Shown here: positions 16,326 through 25,065 of the stretch, piece by piece
Layout: the number at the start of each line of letters is the position of its first letter
Numbering within the stretch: the first letter of the stretch is position 1
NCBI GenBank assembly: GCA_015061365.1
Contig: SUWS01000003.1
Span: 1 to 64,000, forward strand
Source: Lentimicrobiaceae bacterium
Lineage (GTDB): Bacteria; Bacteroidota; Bacteroidia; Bacteroidales; F082
Direction of reading: 5' to 3'
Length of the DNA stretch: 64,000 bases
Position numbers and translations under genes: made by a program
Notes under the pieces: generated by a model
Told to the model about the DNA's origin: nothing
Seen by the model: the letters and a program-made list of their open reading frames with translations, nothing else
The model's database searches: none

Positions 16326-16388
16326 TAAATTATACATTATGAATTATGCATTATGAATTATGAATTATGCATTATAAATTATGAATTA
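16326..16388. repeat. ATTATGAATTATGCATT array
   Basis: Tandem copies of an ATTATGAATT/ATTATGCATT unit. The same family occurs at 18132-18165, 28845-28895 and 60165-60230. Confidence 0.75.
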
Positions 16389-16390
16389 AT

Positions 16391-16496
16391 GTGGGCGTTC
16401 CGGCAAGCCGTCGGGCTTTCCGCTATATCTTTTCTCGCTCCGCAAGCTCCGCTCAAAAAGGATGCCGCTCCAATCCCTAACGCGGAGAGGCTACTA
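16391..16496 (-). repeat. GC-rich dispersed element, copy 1
   Basis: Read on the minus strand it runs AGTAGCCTCTCCGCGTTAGG, then GGAGCGGCATCC, AGATATAGCGGAAAGCCCG and CCGGAACGCCC. The copy at 51322-51417 has the same order on the plus strand. Its base composition stands out from the AT-rich flanks. No open frame is shared. It may be a structured RNA or a non-autonomous mobile repeat. Confidence 0.75.
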
Positions 16497-16518
16497 TGAA
16501 ATAATTACTTCTTTAAAC

Positions 16519-16543
16519 AAAAAAGGACGTATTCAATACGCCC
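16519..16543 (-). terminator. Probable terminator of the cysteate synthase gene
   Basis: On the minus strand GGGCGTA/TACGTCC forms a 7-bp stem (one G-T pair) with a TTGAA loop, followed by six T. It lies about 170 bp past the stop codon, beyond a repeat array. Confidence 0.6.
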
Positions 16544-16550
16544 TAATTAT

Positions 16551-16677
16551 TGTGGACAAAGTCTGTTGACAAAAATATTGTGGACAAAGTCTGTTGACCG
16601 TTGACTGTTGTCTGTTGACAAAAATACTGTGGACAAAGTCTGTTGACCGTTGACTGTTGTCTGTTGACAAAAATATT
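16551..16677. repeat. Tandem TGTGGACAAAGTC plus GTTGTCT repeat
   Basis: Two full units of about 50 bp and one shortened unit, each TGTGGACAAAGTC followed by a GTTGACTGTTGTCTGTTGAC run and AAAAATA. The shortened unit appears to have lost the middle of the array. Confidence 0.8.
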
Positions 16678-16709
16678 GCCTAAATCTTTAGACATTAGTC
16701 TTTCGTCTC

Positions 16710-17996
16710 TCAAAACATCTTCTTCACAAATTCCTTTATCTCTTCTTTGCTTGCGTCGACGTCGAAGATACGTGTCGGCTGAAGATAGAATATCTCCTTG
16801 TTCTCCTTGAAGCGTTTCTCGCCGCCGCCTGTGATGTTAAGCATGATGACTGCGTCTTTCTCGACTTGATTGTTGTTTATGGCTTGTATCAATGATGCCG
16901 TTGCTACAGCGGCTGCCGGGTTGATGTCGATGCCTTCAAGTTCCTCGAACAATAATCCTGCTTGTTCTGCCTCTTCGTTTGTCACAGCGAAGAAGTCGCC
17001 GTCAGAATCTTTCATCGCGTCGTAGAGACCGCCTGCTATTGAGTATGGAGGTTTACGGTTAGTAAGTACTTTAGCAATGACACTGTTAGCGTCGAGGCGA
17101 GCCTGGTCGTTATCGTAAGGAAGCATCTCGCGCGAGTCTTGTTTCCATGCGTCATACATCGGGACGAAAGGTCTGTTTTGTGAGACGTAGATCTTAGCCT
17201 TATGATCTCCGAAGCGACCGTCTTCAATGAAACGGAGGTTTGCCTCCCATGCGGCTATGGCTCCCGTTCCGCTACCTACCGCCTGGAAATAATAGTCCGG
17301 TATTCTGCCTATGAATGTCGTGGCGGATAACATCGTGGTTGCCATGCCGTCGCGACGAGCTATGTTTTTCGCGCCGCCTTCAGCGAAGAAACCTTCCACC
17401 TCGCAAGCTATATTACCGAGGTTGATGGCATCGAAATAGTCGCTGCCCGATTTTGTAGCTATCACTTTCACACAAGGATTCAACGGCTTCTCGAACCAAA
17501 GAGCGTCGAGGTTGTCTTCCGGTATCGTCAACAATAACTTTATGTTGTTGTCGGAACACACCTGTGCGAAGGCGCGTGCCGTGTTGCCGGCAGAAGAAAC
17601 AACGATGACTTCGTCTTTTTTATCCTCGCCGAGACGTGCGCATATTGAATAAGCCTCCGTCTCTTTGAAAGAACAGGTACGCATCTTGGCTCCTATCTCA
17701 GGGAAGTATCCGTTGAATGTGATATATAAATTCTTAAGTCCTAACTTCTCGGCGAGAGCTTCGCTCTTGTAAGTGACAGGTTTCGCATCACATTTCAGGG
17801 TTCTCTTGATAGGAAGCCAGTCGGCGTAACAATAAAGTCCGTCGTGGTCTTTCACTTCAAGTTGTTTGTTTTCGTATATCGCTCTCACAAGACTTGGTTT
17901 CTCTTCGCCTTTGAAATCGAGCGTCCATCCGCAATCTTCGCACACATTGCCGGTCGCTACCGATTTGATCTGATATTTTGTAGGATTGAACATCAT
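16710..17996 (-). CDS. Cysteate synthase (PLP, threonine-synthase family)
   Basis: A 428-residue fold-type II PLP enzyme. Visible motifs are TCSFKETEAYSIC with the likely PLP lysine, the phosphate-binding SSAGNTARAFAQV, and long stretches typical of cysteate synthases such as GRIPDYYFQAVGSGTGAIAA and NPAAAVATASLIQA. Cysteate synthase makes L-cysteate from O-phosphoserine and sulfite. It was described in methanogens for coenzyme M, and in Bacteroidetes it fits sulfonolipid (capnine) synthesis. A threonine synthase is the main alternative, but the FKETEAYSI region favours cysteate synthase. The gene lies alone between the divergent P1-P4 and P5-P8 groups, with its own promoter and terminator. 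Confidence 0.8.
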   Translation of the reverse strand: MMFNPTKYQIKSVATGNVCEDCGWTLDFKGEEKPSLVRAIYENKQLEVKDHDGLYCYADWLPIKRTLKCDAKPVTYKSEALAEKLGLKNLYITFNGYFPEIGAKMRTCSFKETEAYSICARLGEDKKDEVIVVSSAGNTARAFAQVCSDNNIKLLLTIPEDNLDALWFEKPLNPCVKVIATKSGSDYFDAINLGNIACEVEGFFAEGGAKNIARRDGMATTMLSATTFIGRIPDYYFQAVGSGTGAIAAWEANLRFIEDGRFGDHKAKIYVSQNRPFVPMYDAWKQDSREMLPYDNDQARLDANSVIAKVLTNRKPPYSIAGGLYDAMKDSDGDFFAVTNEEAEQAGLLFEELEGIDINPAAAVATASLIQAINNNQVEKDAVIMLNITGGGEKRFKENKEIFYLQPTRIFDVDASKEEIKEFVKKMF

Positions 17997-18030
17997 TCTT
18001 TGAAATTATAGAGTTAATAATAATGAAACG

Positions 18031-18073
18031 CAAAGATAAGAAAAGTCAACAGATAACAGACAACGGACAACAG
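18031..18073 (-). promoter_or_regulatory. Cysteate synthase promoter fused to a GTTGTCT array
   Basis: The minus strand has TATCTTTG (18038-18031), preceded at 6 nt by GTTGAC and a heptamer array to 18073. It is 35 nt upstream of the start codon. Confidence 0.7.
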
Positions 18074-18174
18074 TTTTTTTTCAATGCATAATGCATAATC
18101 CACAATTCATAATTGTTGCGAACTAATCCTCTAATTATGCATTATGAATTATGAATTATGAATTAAAAAAGTAA

Positions 18175-18182
18175 TATCTTTG
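18175..18182 (+). promoter_or_regulatory. -7 box of the P5-P8 unit
   Basis: TATCTTTG lies 36 bp before the P5 start. Upstream are an ATTATGAATT array (18132-18165) and the divergent cysteate synthase promoter. Confidence 0.65.
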
Positions 18183-18217
18183 CAAACTCTAATTATCTTG
18201 AAATTTAAATAAAGAAA

Positions 18218-20485
18218 ATGAAAAAAACATTACTCATTGCAATCACGTTGTTGCTTTCGTTATATGCTTCCGCTCAAAGCAGAGCCTATATCGTGAACGA
18301 GTCGTTCGGCGGAGCGTCATTACCTGCCGATTGGTATTTTTCTGGCGAAGGTGCCGACAACTTCAACATAAAGACCACTAATAACGCCGGCGGCGACCCT
18401 AACGAACTTCATCTGAAGAGCAGCCCGTTCATCACCAACGGTATTCATTTAGTGATGGCATCGGCTAATCTCACAAACGTGGAAAGCGTTGGCATATCGT
18501 TCAAACATTATTTAGACAACTACCAGCAAAGCAGTACGATAGGAATAGCTACATCTTCCGACAACGGAAACACGTGGAACACCGGTTGGTCGAAGTCATA
18601 TTCAGGAACTGACGCCTCCGGACAATACAATATAAGCGAGACTTTCACTACGTCAGACTTCGGCAAAGATAATGTGCTGTTCTGTCTCTTCTTCGAGGGA
18701 AATACATACAACATCAACCACTGGTATTTCGACGACATCATTATATTCACACAAGGAGGCAATGAAGAAGGTACAACAGATTTGCAACTCCTGAGCATCG
18801 ATGTGAACAGCATGACACAATCCGGAGAAATCGACATCAGATTCACTGTCAACAATGTCGGTAATGAAGACATCACTTCTTTTGAAGCATCCTACCTTAT
18901 TGAAGGTTACGAAAAAGTAACGGAGATTTTTGAAACCAACTTGTCTCCTATGCAAAACCAACAGCTCTCATTCTCGGAACCGGCAGCATTATTGCCAGAT
19001 ACGTATCTTATTAGCGTGGAAATATCGTCGGTTAATGACGGTGACGATGCCGACGAGAGCAACAACATCTTATCGAAAGAAGTAGATACATATCTCAAGA
19101 CCGTACAAAGAACGCCTATGATAGAACATTTCTCGAGTTCGACATGCTATCCTTGCGTGAACGTTGATATTGCGATGACAGAACTGACGGAAAACAACCC
19201 GGGAAAATTCACATACACCAAATATCCTATGAACATACCTGGTCTCGGCGACCCTTATTTCACAGAAGAATGCCTGACGAGAGCCGACTATTATGGAATC
19301 AATTCTGTTCCTTGCATCGCATTCGACGGCAGTATGTTTTCTGGCAGCATAACCCAGACTCAATTAGATGAATGTTCGGATAACGTCTCTTATGTCGAGA
19401 TAATTGGTGCTTTCAACACCGAAGGCAACACGATAAACGTCGTGGCGGATATAATGTCGTATATCAATATGCAGGATGTTAAAGTGTTCTTTACAGTCAA
19501 TGAGAAGAGCACTACAGGAAATGCGAGTACTAACGGACTTACTGAATTCCATCATGTGGTGATGAAGATGTTAGGCGGAGCTGAAGGATTCAAGTCGAAT
19601 CTCTATGCGGGACAATCACAACGTTATGAGTTTTCTTACGATATGTCGGAAACCAATATGGAGGAAATGAACGACCTTGAAGTTGCGGCGTGGATACAGA
19701 CTTACGATACGAAGGAAGTGCATAACAGCAGTTTTCTGTATGAATACACCGATCATCCGTATCCGGCGCAGAATCTTCAGGTGGATGGCAACAACCTGAG
19801 TTGGGACGCACCTCAGTATGGCTCGCCAGACAGATACGACATATATATTAATAATGAGTTGATTGGTAATACTACAGATCTTACTTACACAGTGCCTTCT
19901 ACTCTTAATATGATTTCCGTTGAGATTAAGGCTGTCTACGGCGACATCTTTTCCGTAGGTATAACAAACATAACGGTCGATGTCTGCCACGCTCCTCAGA
20001 ATGTTGTTGCTACAGCTAATGAAAATGACATCAGTGTGGAATGGGATGCCGTCGACGGAGTGACAGAATATCAGTTGTTCCGTAACGGAGATTTCCTGAA
20101 AGAAGTAAGCGGAACATCATATACCGATGATGAAATAGAACATGACGTATTATATTGTTATAACCTGAGAAGTATTTGCAGCGACGACTATTCCGGCTTT
20201 TCAGAGACGTCATGCGCGCAAATAGAACTCTCGTTAAATGAATATGAAAAAGATTCCGTGATCTATCCTAATCCGGCGAAGGACGTTGTGAGATTGTCAA
20301 CAGACAACGGTCAACAGACAACAGTCAGGATATATAATGTAATGGGAATGTTAGTAGGGACGCGGCTTGCCACGTCAGCAACAAATGAAATCGAAATCAA
20401 TGTTTCAGACTACAATCCTGGTATTTATTTCTTCAATATTCAGACTGAAGAATTTAATGTAACTAAGAAAATTATTGTTGAATAA
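18218..20485 (+). CDS. P5: secreted Omp28-like/T9SS protein (CYPC), two FN3 modules
   Basis: A 755-residue secreted protein with a signal peptide (ending LYASAQ), an anchor-J-like domain (ESFGGASLPADW to WYFDDIIIF), an Ig-like domain, a thioredoxin-like domain with HFSSSTCYPC and NSVPCIAFDG, two FN3 modules (second from CHAPQNVVATANENDISVEW) and a T9SS sorting domain (VIYPNPAKDVVRLS). It opens the rightward P5-P8 unit with a clear -7 box upstream. The sorting domain contains repeat-derived coding segments at 20295-20328 and 20354-20377. Confidence 0.85.
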   Translation: MKKTLLIAITLLLSLYASAQSRAYIVNESFGGASLPADWYFSGEGADNFNIKTTNNAGGDPNELHLKSSPFITNGIHLVMASANLTNVESVGISFKHYLDNYQQSSTIGIATSSDNGNTWNTGWSKSYSGTDASGQYNISETFTTSDFGKDNVLFCLFFEGNTYNINHWYFDDIIIFTQGGNEEGTTDLQLLSIDVNSMTQSGEIDIRFTVNNVGNEDITSFEASYLIEGYEKVTEIFETNLSPMQNQQLSFSEPAALLPDTYLISVEISSVNDGDDADESNNILSKEVDTYLKTVQRTPMIEHFSSSTCYPCVNVDIAMTELTENNPGKFTYTKYPMNIPGLGDPYFTEECLTRADYYGINSVPCIAFDGSMFSGSITQTQLDECSDNVSYVEIIGAFNTEGNTINVVADIMSYINMQDVKVFFTVNEKSTTGNASTNGLTEFHHVVMKMLGGAEGFKSNLYAGQSQRYEFSYDMSETNMEEMNDLEVAAWIQTYDTKEVHNSSFLYEYTDHPYPAQNLQVDGNNLSWDAPQYGSPDRYDIYINNELIGNTTDLTYTVPSTLNMISVEIKAVYGDIFSVGITNITVDVCHAPQNVVATANENDISVEWDAVDGVTEYQLFRNGDFLKEVSGTSYTDDEIEHDVLYCYNLRSICSDDYSGFSETSCAQIELSLNEYEKDSVIYPNPAKDVVRLSTDNGQQTTVRIYNVMGMLVGTRLATSATNEIEINVSDYNPGIYFFNIQTEEFNVTKKIIVE

Positions 20486-20567
20486 TCGCTTTGAGCTACG
20501 GGCTATGAGCTATGGGCAAACCTTCATGGCTCACGGCTCGTGGCTCATGGCTCATAGCTTATAAATC
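20486..20567. repeat. GAGCTATGAGC-type spacer between P5 and P6
   Basis: TTTGAGCTACGGGCTATGAGC faces GGCTCATGGCTCATAGCTTA in inverted orientation, giving a hairpin-capable spacer. It is related to, but not identical with, those at 13783-13862 and 24973-25054. Confidence 0.8.
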
Positions 20568-22589
20568 ATGAAAAAAACATTATTACTTACAATCGCATTA
20601 TTGCTTTCAGTAGCGACATTCGCTCAAGACAGAAGCATCATTTTAAGAGAGACATTCGATTCCACAACGATGCCATCGGGCTGGTCGACGACCGACAACA
20701 GCACCGACAACTGGGGAATCTCGGAGACTAACAGAGCGGGCGGTGAAGCCAACGAACTTAAACTCAGTCCTAACCCTCAGGCTGTAGGTTTCATACGCGT
20801 AATAACAAAATCTGTCGACCTCACAGGATTAGACAAGGTGACAGTCTCGTTCAGACATTATTTCCAGAAAAAATCGATGAGCGCAGTGATAGGTATCGCG
20901 ACATCATCCAACAACGGAACCACATGGAGCTCGGCATGGACCAAGACATATTCAGAAGAAGGAGTCTATTCTATCGTTGAAGAGATAAGCACTCCCGACA
21001 TGGGAAAGAACAACGTCAAGTTCTGCATCTATTACCAAGGCAACACCACTAACATCAACGCGTGGTACTTCGACGACTTTGAAGTGGTGGTGACAGAAAA
21101 TACCGACGCGAAACTCGAAAGCATCGACACCCCGACTTTCATAGCAGCAGGAAAAAACGACATCACTTTCACAGTGCAGAACAACGGTCTTGACAATATA
21201 ACATCTTTCGAAGCGACATACAGAATTAATGACGTAGAAGTCAGCGAGACTTTCACCTCCGACTTCGCTCAGTTTGAAAGACAACAGTTTACATTTAACG
21301 AGAAAGCTTATCTCATCCCTGGTGACTATAATGTGGAGATTGAGATAAATTCCGTCAACGACACCCAGGACCAGAATCTCACCAACAACATTTCAAATAA
21401 AGACCTTACAGTGGCTTTAGGCGGCGTAAGGAGAATAGCGATGATAGAACATTTCTCGAGTTCTACCTGCGCATCATGTATGCCATTGAATTTAGTGATG
21501 AAAGAACTCACCGACAACAACCCGGGCAAGTTCACATATACCAAATACGTCATGAATTTCCCGGCACAAGGCGACGACTATTATACAGCGGAAGCCGGCG
21601 TAAGAAAGAACTATTATAATGTGTCAGGCGTCCCTACTATGGTGCTTAATGGCAGAGACCATACTTATCTCGCAGTGACACAAGAAGAGATCGACGAGAA
21701 TTACAACTCGATAGCATTCGTCGACATCAGAGGTGCTTTCAAGCTCGACGGAAACAACATCAATATCAACATCGACGTGATGCCATATACCGACTTAAAT
21801 AACAAAAGACTTTTCGTTACCGTCAACGAAAAGACAACCGTCGAGAATGTCGAGGCGATAAACGGAAGTAACTCAGAGTTCCATCATATCATGATGAAGA
21901 TGATAACGGGATCACAAGGCGAGACGATAAACCTCACAGAAGGCACGCATCAGCATTTTGAATACAGCTACGATATGTCGACCACTTTCGTGGAAGAGAT
22001 GAGCGATTTGGAAGTCGCGGTGTGGATTCAGGATTATGAAACGAAAGAAGTTTATAACAGCCGTTTCCTCTATGAATATACCGAACATCCTTATCCTGTC
22101 GAGAACCTTACGTTAAATAATATTAACAACGACATTGAAGCCACATGGGAAGCACCATCGAACGGAAATCCTACAGGATATAATGTTTTCGTCAATGGTG
22201 ACTTGACTTTGGAAAACACATCGGCTACTTCATATACCGTTGAAAACGCAGAAGGATATTGCAGCGTGGAAGTCGTTGCATTATATGAAAACGACAAGGA
22301 ATCGGTCGGCGTTATAGCTACACAAGGACTGTCTGTTACAGATGATAAGGAGATGAACATCACAATATATCCTAATCCTGCAAAAGACTATGTGAAAGTG
22401 TCAACAGACAACGGTCAACAGACAACAGTCAGGATATATAATGTAATGGGAATGTTGGTAGGGACGCGTCTTGCCACGTCCGAAACAAATGAAATAGAAA
22501 TTAACGTTTCAGACTACAATCCTGGAATTTATTTCTTCAATATTCAGACTGAGAACGGAAGTGTGACGAAGAAGATAATTGTTGAATAA
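20568..22589 (+). CDS. P6: secreted Omp28-like/T9SS protein (CASC)
   Basis: A 673-residue secreted protein with the common domain order: signal peptide (ending ATFAQ), anchor-J-like domain (ETFDSTTMPSGW to WYFDDFEVV), Ig-like domain, thioredoxin-like domain with HFSSSTCASC and SGVPTMVLNG, FN3-like module and T9SS sorting domain (TIYPNPAKDYVKVS). The CASC dipeptide, with no Pro, is the most unusual of the CxxC set. It is the second gene of the rightward unit. Confidence 0.85.
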   Translation: MKKTLLLTIALLLSVATFAQDRSIILRETFDSTTMPSGWSTTDNSTDNWGISETNRAGGEANELKLSPNPQAVGFIRVITKSVDLTGLDKVTVSFRHYFQKKSMSAVIGIATSSNNGTTWSSAWTKTYSEEGVYSIVEEISTPDMGKNNVKFCIYYQGNTTNINAWYFDDFEVVVTENTDAKLESIDTPTFIAAGKNDITFTVQNNGLDNITSFEATYRINDVEVSETFTSDFAQFERQQFTFNEKAYLIPGDYNVEIEINSVNDTQDQNLTNNISNKDLTVALGGVRRIAMIEHFSSSTCASCMPLNLVMKELTDNNPGKFTYTKYVMNFPAQGDDYYTAEAGVRKNYYNVSGVPTMVLNGRDHTYLAVTQEEIDENYNSIAFVDIRGAFKLDGNNININIDVMPYTDLNNKRLFVTVNEKTTVENVEAINGSNSEFHHIMMKMITGSQGETINLTEGTHQHFEYSYDMSTTFVEEMSDLEVAVWIQDYETKEVYNSRFLYEYTEHPYPVENLTLNNINNDIEATWEAPSNGNPTGYNVFVNGDLTLENTSATSYTVENAEGYCSVEVVALYENDKESVGVIATQGLSVTDDKEMNITIYPNPAKDYVKVSTDNGQQTTVRIYNVMGMLVGTRLATSETNEIEINVSDYNPGIYFFNIQTENGSVTKKIIVE

Positions 22590-22677
22590 TAATTGGTTTA
22601 AGGTTTAAAGCTTAAGGTTTAAGGTCAGATGATCTTTACCTTAAACTTTAAACCTTAAACTTTAAACCAAATAAATC

Positions 22678-24972
22678 ATGAGAAAGACATTATTACTTAC
22701 AATCGCATTATTGTTCAGCGTCGGTGTTATGGCGCAGGACGAAGAAGAGATAACGTACATCATCGACGAGCACTTCGATTCGGCGACCTTGCCTGAAGGT
22801 TGGACTACCATGGGTCCCGACGGATATGAATCCGACAACTGGTCGATCAGCAATACCGACTATTCCGGTGGCGAAGCTAACGAACTTCGATTGAACTGGA
22901 GTCCTCAGTTCTCTGGGATGAATTGTTTCGTGTCACCTCCCGTCAACCTTACAGGTATCCAGAATGTGGTGCTTACACTGAATCATTATTTCGAGAATTA
23001 TAACTCAGCCTACAGCACCATCGGCGTAGCGACATCGTCAGACTTAGGCTACACATGGCATTCGGTATGGGAGAAATCATATTCGCAGACCGGACAATAT
23101 CGTGTCGAGGAAAGAATATTGTCGCCCGACTTTGGTTATGAAGACGTAGTGTTCTGCATCTATTTTGACGGCTCATCCATCAATTTCAAGAACTGGTATT
23201 TCGATGATTTCGTCGTCAAGATTCAGGAAGACCTCGCCGTAAGTCTGAACAATATCAACATCAACGAACGTCTCGGTTCGGGTCCGCTCAACGTCGGTTT
23301 CGAGTTGCAGAATATGGGCAGCACTGCCATCACCAATTTCGAAGCGACATATCAGATCGATAATCAGGAACCGGTGACAGAGACATTCTCCGTTTATCTT
23401 ACGACTTTCGAGAGCAACAACCTCTCATTCAGCAATACCGAGACCTTACTTCCGGGAACATACAACATCACGTTAAGTATCAATACGGCAAACGGATGGG
23501 AACTTGAAGACGAGTACACACATTCGCTCAGCAAGCAGTTCAGTATCGCCATCGCCGACACGCAGCGCATACCTATGATAGAACACTTCTCGAGTTCAAC
23601 CTGCGCTCCTTGCGTCTTGATAAATATGCTGATGCATAACCTCACCGAAGCCAATCCAGGAAAATTCACCTACGTAAAATATCCCGTCAGCTGGCCAGGC
23701 ACCGGCGACCCTTATTTCATCCAGGAAGCATACGACAGAGTATTATATTATAATGTGTCGACAGCACCGTTAGTGTTTTTGGATTCTGAAGCACAGGTCT
23801 CAAATCAAACGGCTCAGCCTGTCACCAATTCAGCATTGATGGCAAGATATAACACACCTGCCTTTGCCGATATAAGAGGAGCCTTCAACGTAGATGGCAA
23901 CACGATAAACATAACCGTCGACGTGATGTCGTACATAGATTTAGATAACGCTAAGACTTACATATCTATAAATGAAAAGACGACAACGGGCAATGTCGGT
24001 TCTAATGGAGAGACTGAATTCCATCATATTACGATGAAGATGTTAGACGAAGGAGAAGGCTTCGACACCAACATCGCTGCCGGCGAATACCAACGCTTCG
24101 AATATTCTTTCGATATGTCGGAAACCAACGTCGAGGAAATGAACGACTTGGAAGTAGCAGTATGGCTGCAAGATCTTGATACAAAAGAAATATTCAATAG
24201 TCATTTCTTATATGAATATGACGAACATCCATATCCAGCAGAAAACCTGCACTTCACACAAGACAGCCGATTGAAAATATCGTGGGAAGCTCCGCACGAC
24301 GCACAGCCGACTGGATATGATTTGTATGTCAACAACTCATTAATGTTGAGTAATACTACACAGACATCTTTCAGCGTTGACGCATCTGACTTCTGTCTCG
24401 CTGAAGTGGTGGCACGTTACGGCGACAAGACCTCAGTGAGCGCGGTGAAGATTCATTCCTCACAATTTGATACACCACAGAATCTGACAGCTACAGTAGG
24501 AGACGGAAATATCATGTTATCATGGGATGCGACAGAAAACGCGACATCTTACAAATTGTATCGTAACGGCGAACTCATAGCAGAGACGGAATCGACAGAA
24601 TATGCCGACACTCACAATCTCGTAAATAATATGGAATATTGTTACAACGTGAGTGCGGTTTACGATAATTACGAGTCTGCATCTTCAGAAGAAGTCTGTG
24701 TCATATATGTCGGCGATGGAATCAATGAGATTGAAAACAATTTCAGTATTAGTCCTAATCCGGCGAAAGACGTTGTTAGATTGTCAACGGACAACAGTCA
24801 ACAGTCAACGGTCAGGATATATAATGTAATGGGAATGTTAGTAGGGATGCGGCTTGTCACGTCCGAAACAGATGAAATAGAAATTAACGTTTCAGACTAC
24901 AATCCTGGAATTTATTTCTTCAACATTCAGACTGAGAACGGAAGTGTGACGAAGAAGATAGTTGTTGAATAA
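22678..24972 (+). CDS. P7: secreted Omp28-like/T9SS protein (CAPC), two FN3 modules
   Basis: A 764-residue secreted protein with a signal peptide (ending GVMAQ), an acidic start to the mature part (DEEEITYIIDE), an anchor-J-like domain (EHFDSATLPEGW to WYFDDFVVK), an Ig-like domain, a thioredoxin-like domain with HFSSSTCAPC and STAPLVFLDS, two FN3 modules (second from FDTPQNLTATVGDGNI) and a T9SS sorting domain (SISPNPAKDVVRLS). The SPNPA in place of YPNPA is a small departure from the sorting-domain consensus. It lies between a TTTAAGG-type spacer and a GAGCTATGAGC-type spacer. Confidence 0.85.
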   Translation: MRKTLLLTIALLFSVGVMAQDEEEITYIIDEHFDSATLPEGWTTMGPDGYESDNWSISNTDYSGGEANELRLNWSPQFSGMNCFVSPPVNLTGIQNVVLTLNHYFENYNSAYSTIGVATSSDLGYTWHSVWEKSYSQTGQYRVEERILSPDFGYEDVVFCIYFDGSSINFKNWYFDDFVVKIQEDLAVSLNNININERLGSGPLNVGFELQNMGSTAITNFEATYQIDNQEPVTETFSVYLTTFESNNLSFSNTETLLPGTYNITLSINTANGWELEDEYTHSLSKQFSIAIADTQRIPMIEHFSSSTCAPCVLINMLMHNLTEANPGKFTYVKYPVSWPGTGDPYFIQEAYDRVLYYNVSTAPLVFLDSEAQVSNQTAQPVTNSALMARYNTPAFADIRGAFNVDGNTINITVDVMSYIDLDNAKTYISINEKTTTGNVGSNGETEFHHITMKMLDEGEGFDTNIAAGEYQRFEYSFDMSETNVEEMNDLEVAVWLQDLDTKEIFNSHFLYEYDEHPYPAENLHFTQDSRLKISWEAPHDAQPTGYDLYVNNSLMLSNTTQTSFSVDASDFCLAEVVARYGDKTSVSAVKIHSSQFDTPQNLTATVGDGNIMLSWDATENATSYKLYRNGELIAETESTEYADTHNLVNNMEYCYNVSAVYDNYESASSEEVCVIYVGDGINEIENNFSISPNPAKDVVRLSTDNSQQSTVRIYNVMGMLVGMRLVTSETDEIEINVSDYNPGIYFFNIQTENGSVTKKIVVE

Positions 24973-25065
24973 TTGCTTTGAGCTACGAGCTATGAGCTAT
25001 GGGCAGATTTCCGTAGCTCGCTGCTCGTAGCTCATGGCTCATAGCTTATAAATCATGAAAAAAAC
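24952..25065. repeat. 114-bp spacer repeat, inverted copy 2
   Basis: Same sequence as 13770-13883 on the opposite strand. It covers the end of P7, a GAGCTATGAGC array and the first 11 bases of P8. Confidence 0.85.

Noticed and set aside
16391..16496. tRNA or other known RNA gene
   Set aside because: No cloverleaf, no CCA end and no match to an RNA I recognise; kept as a repeat only.
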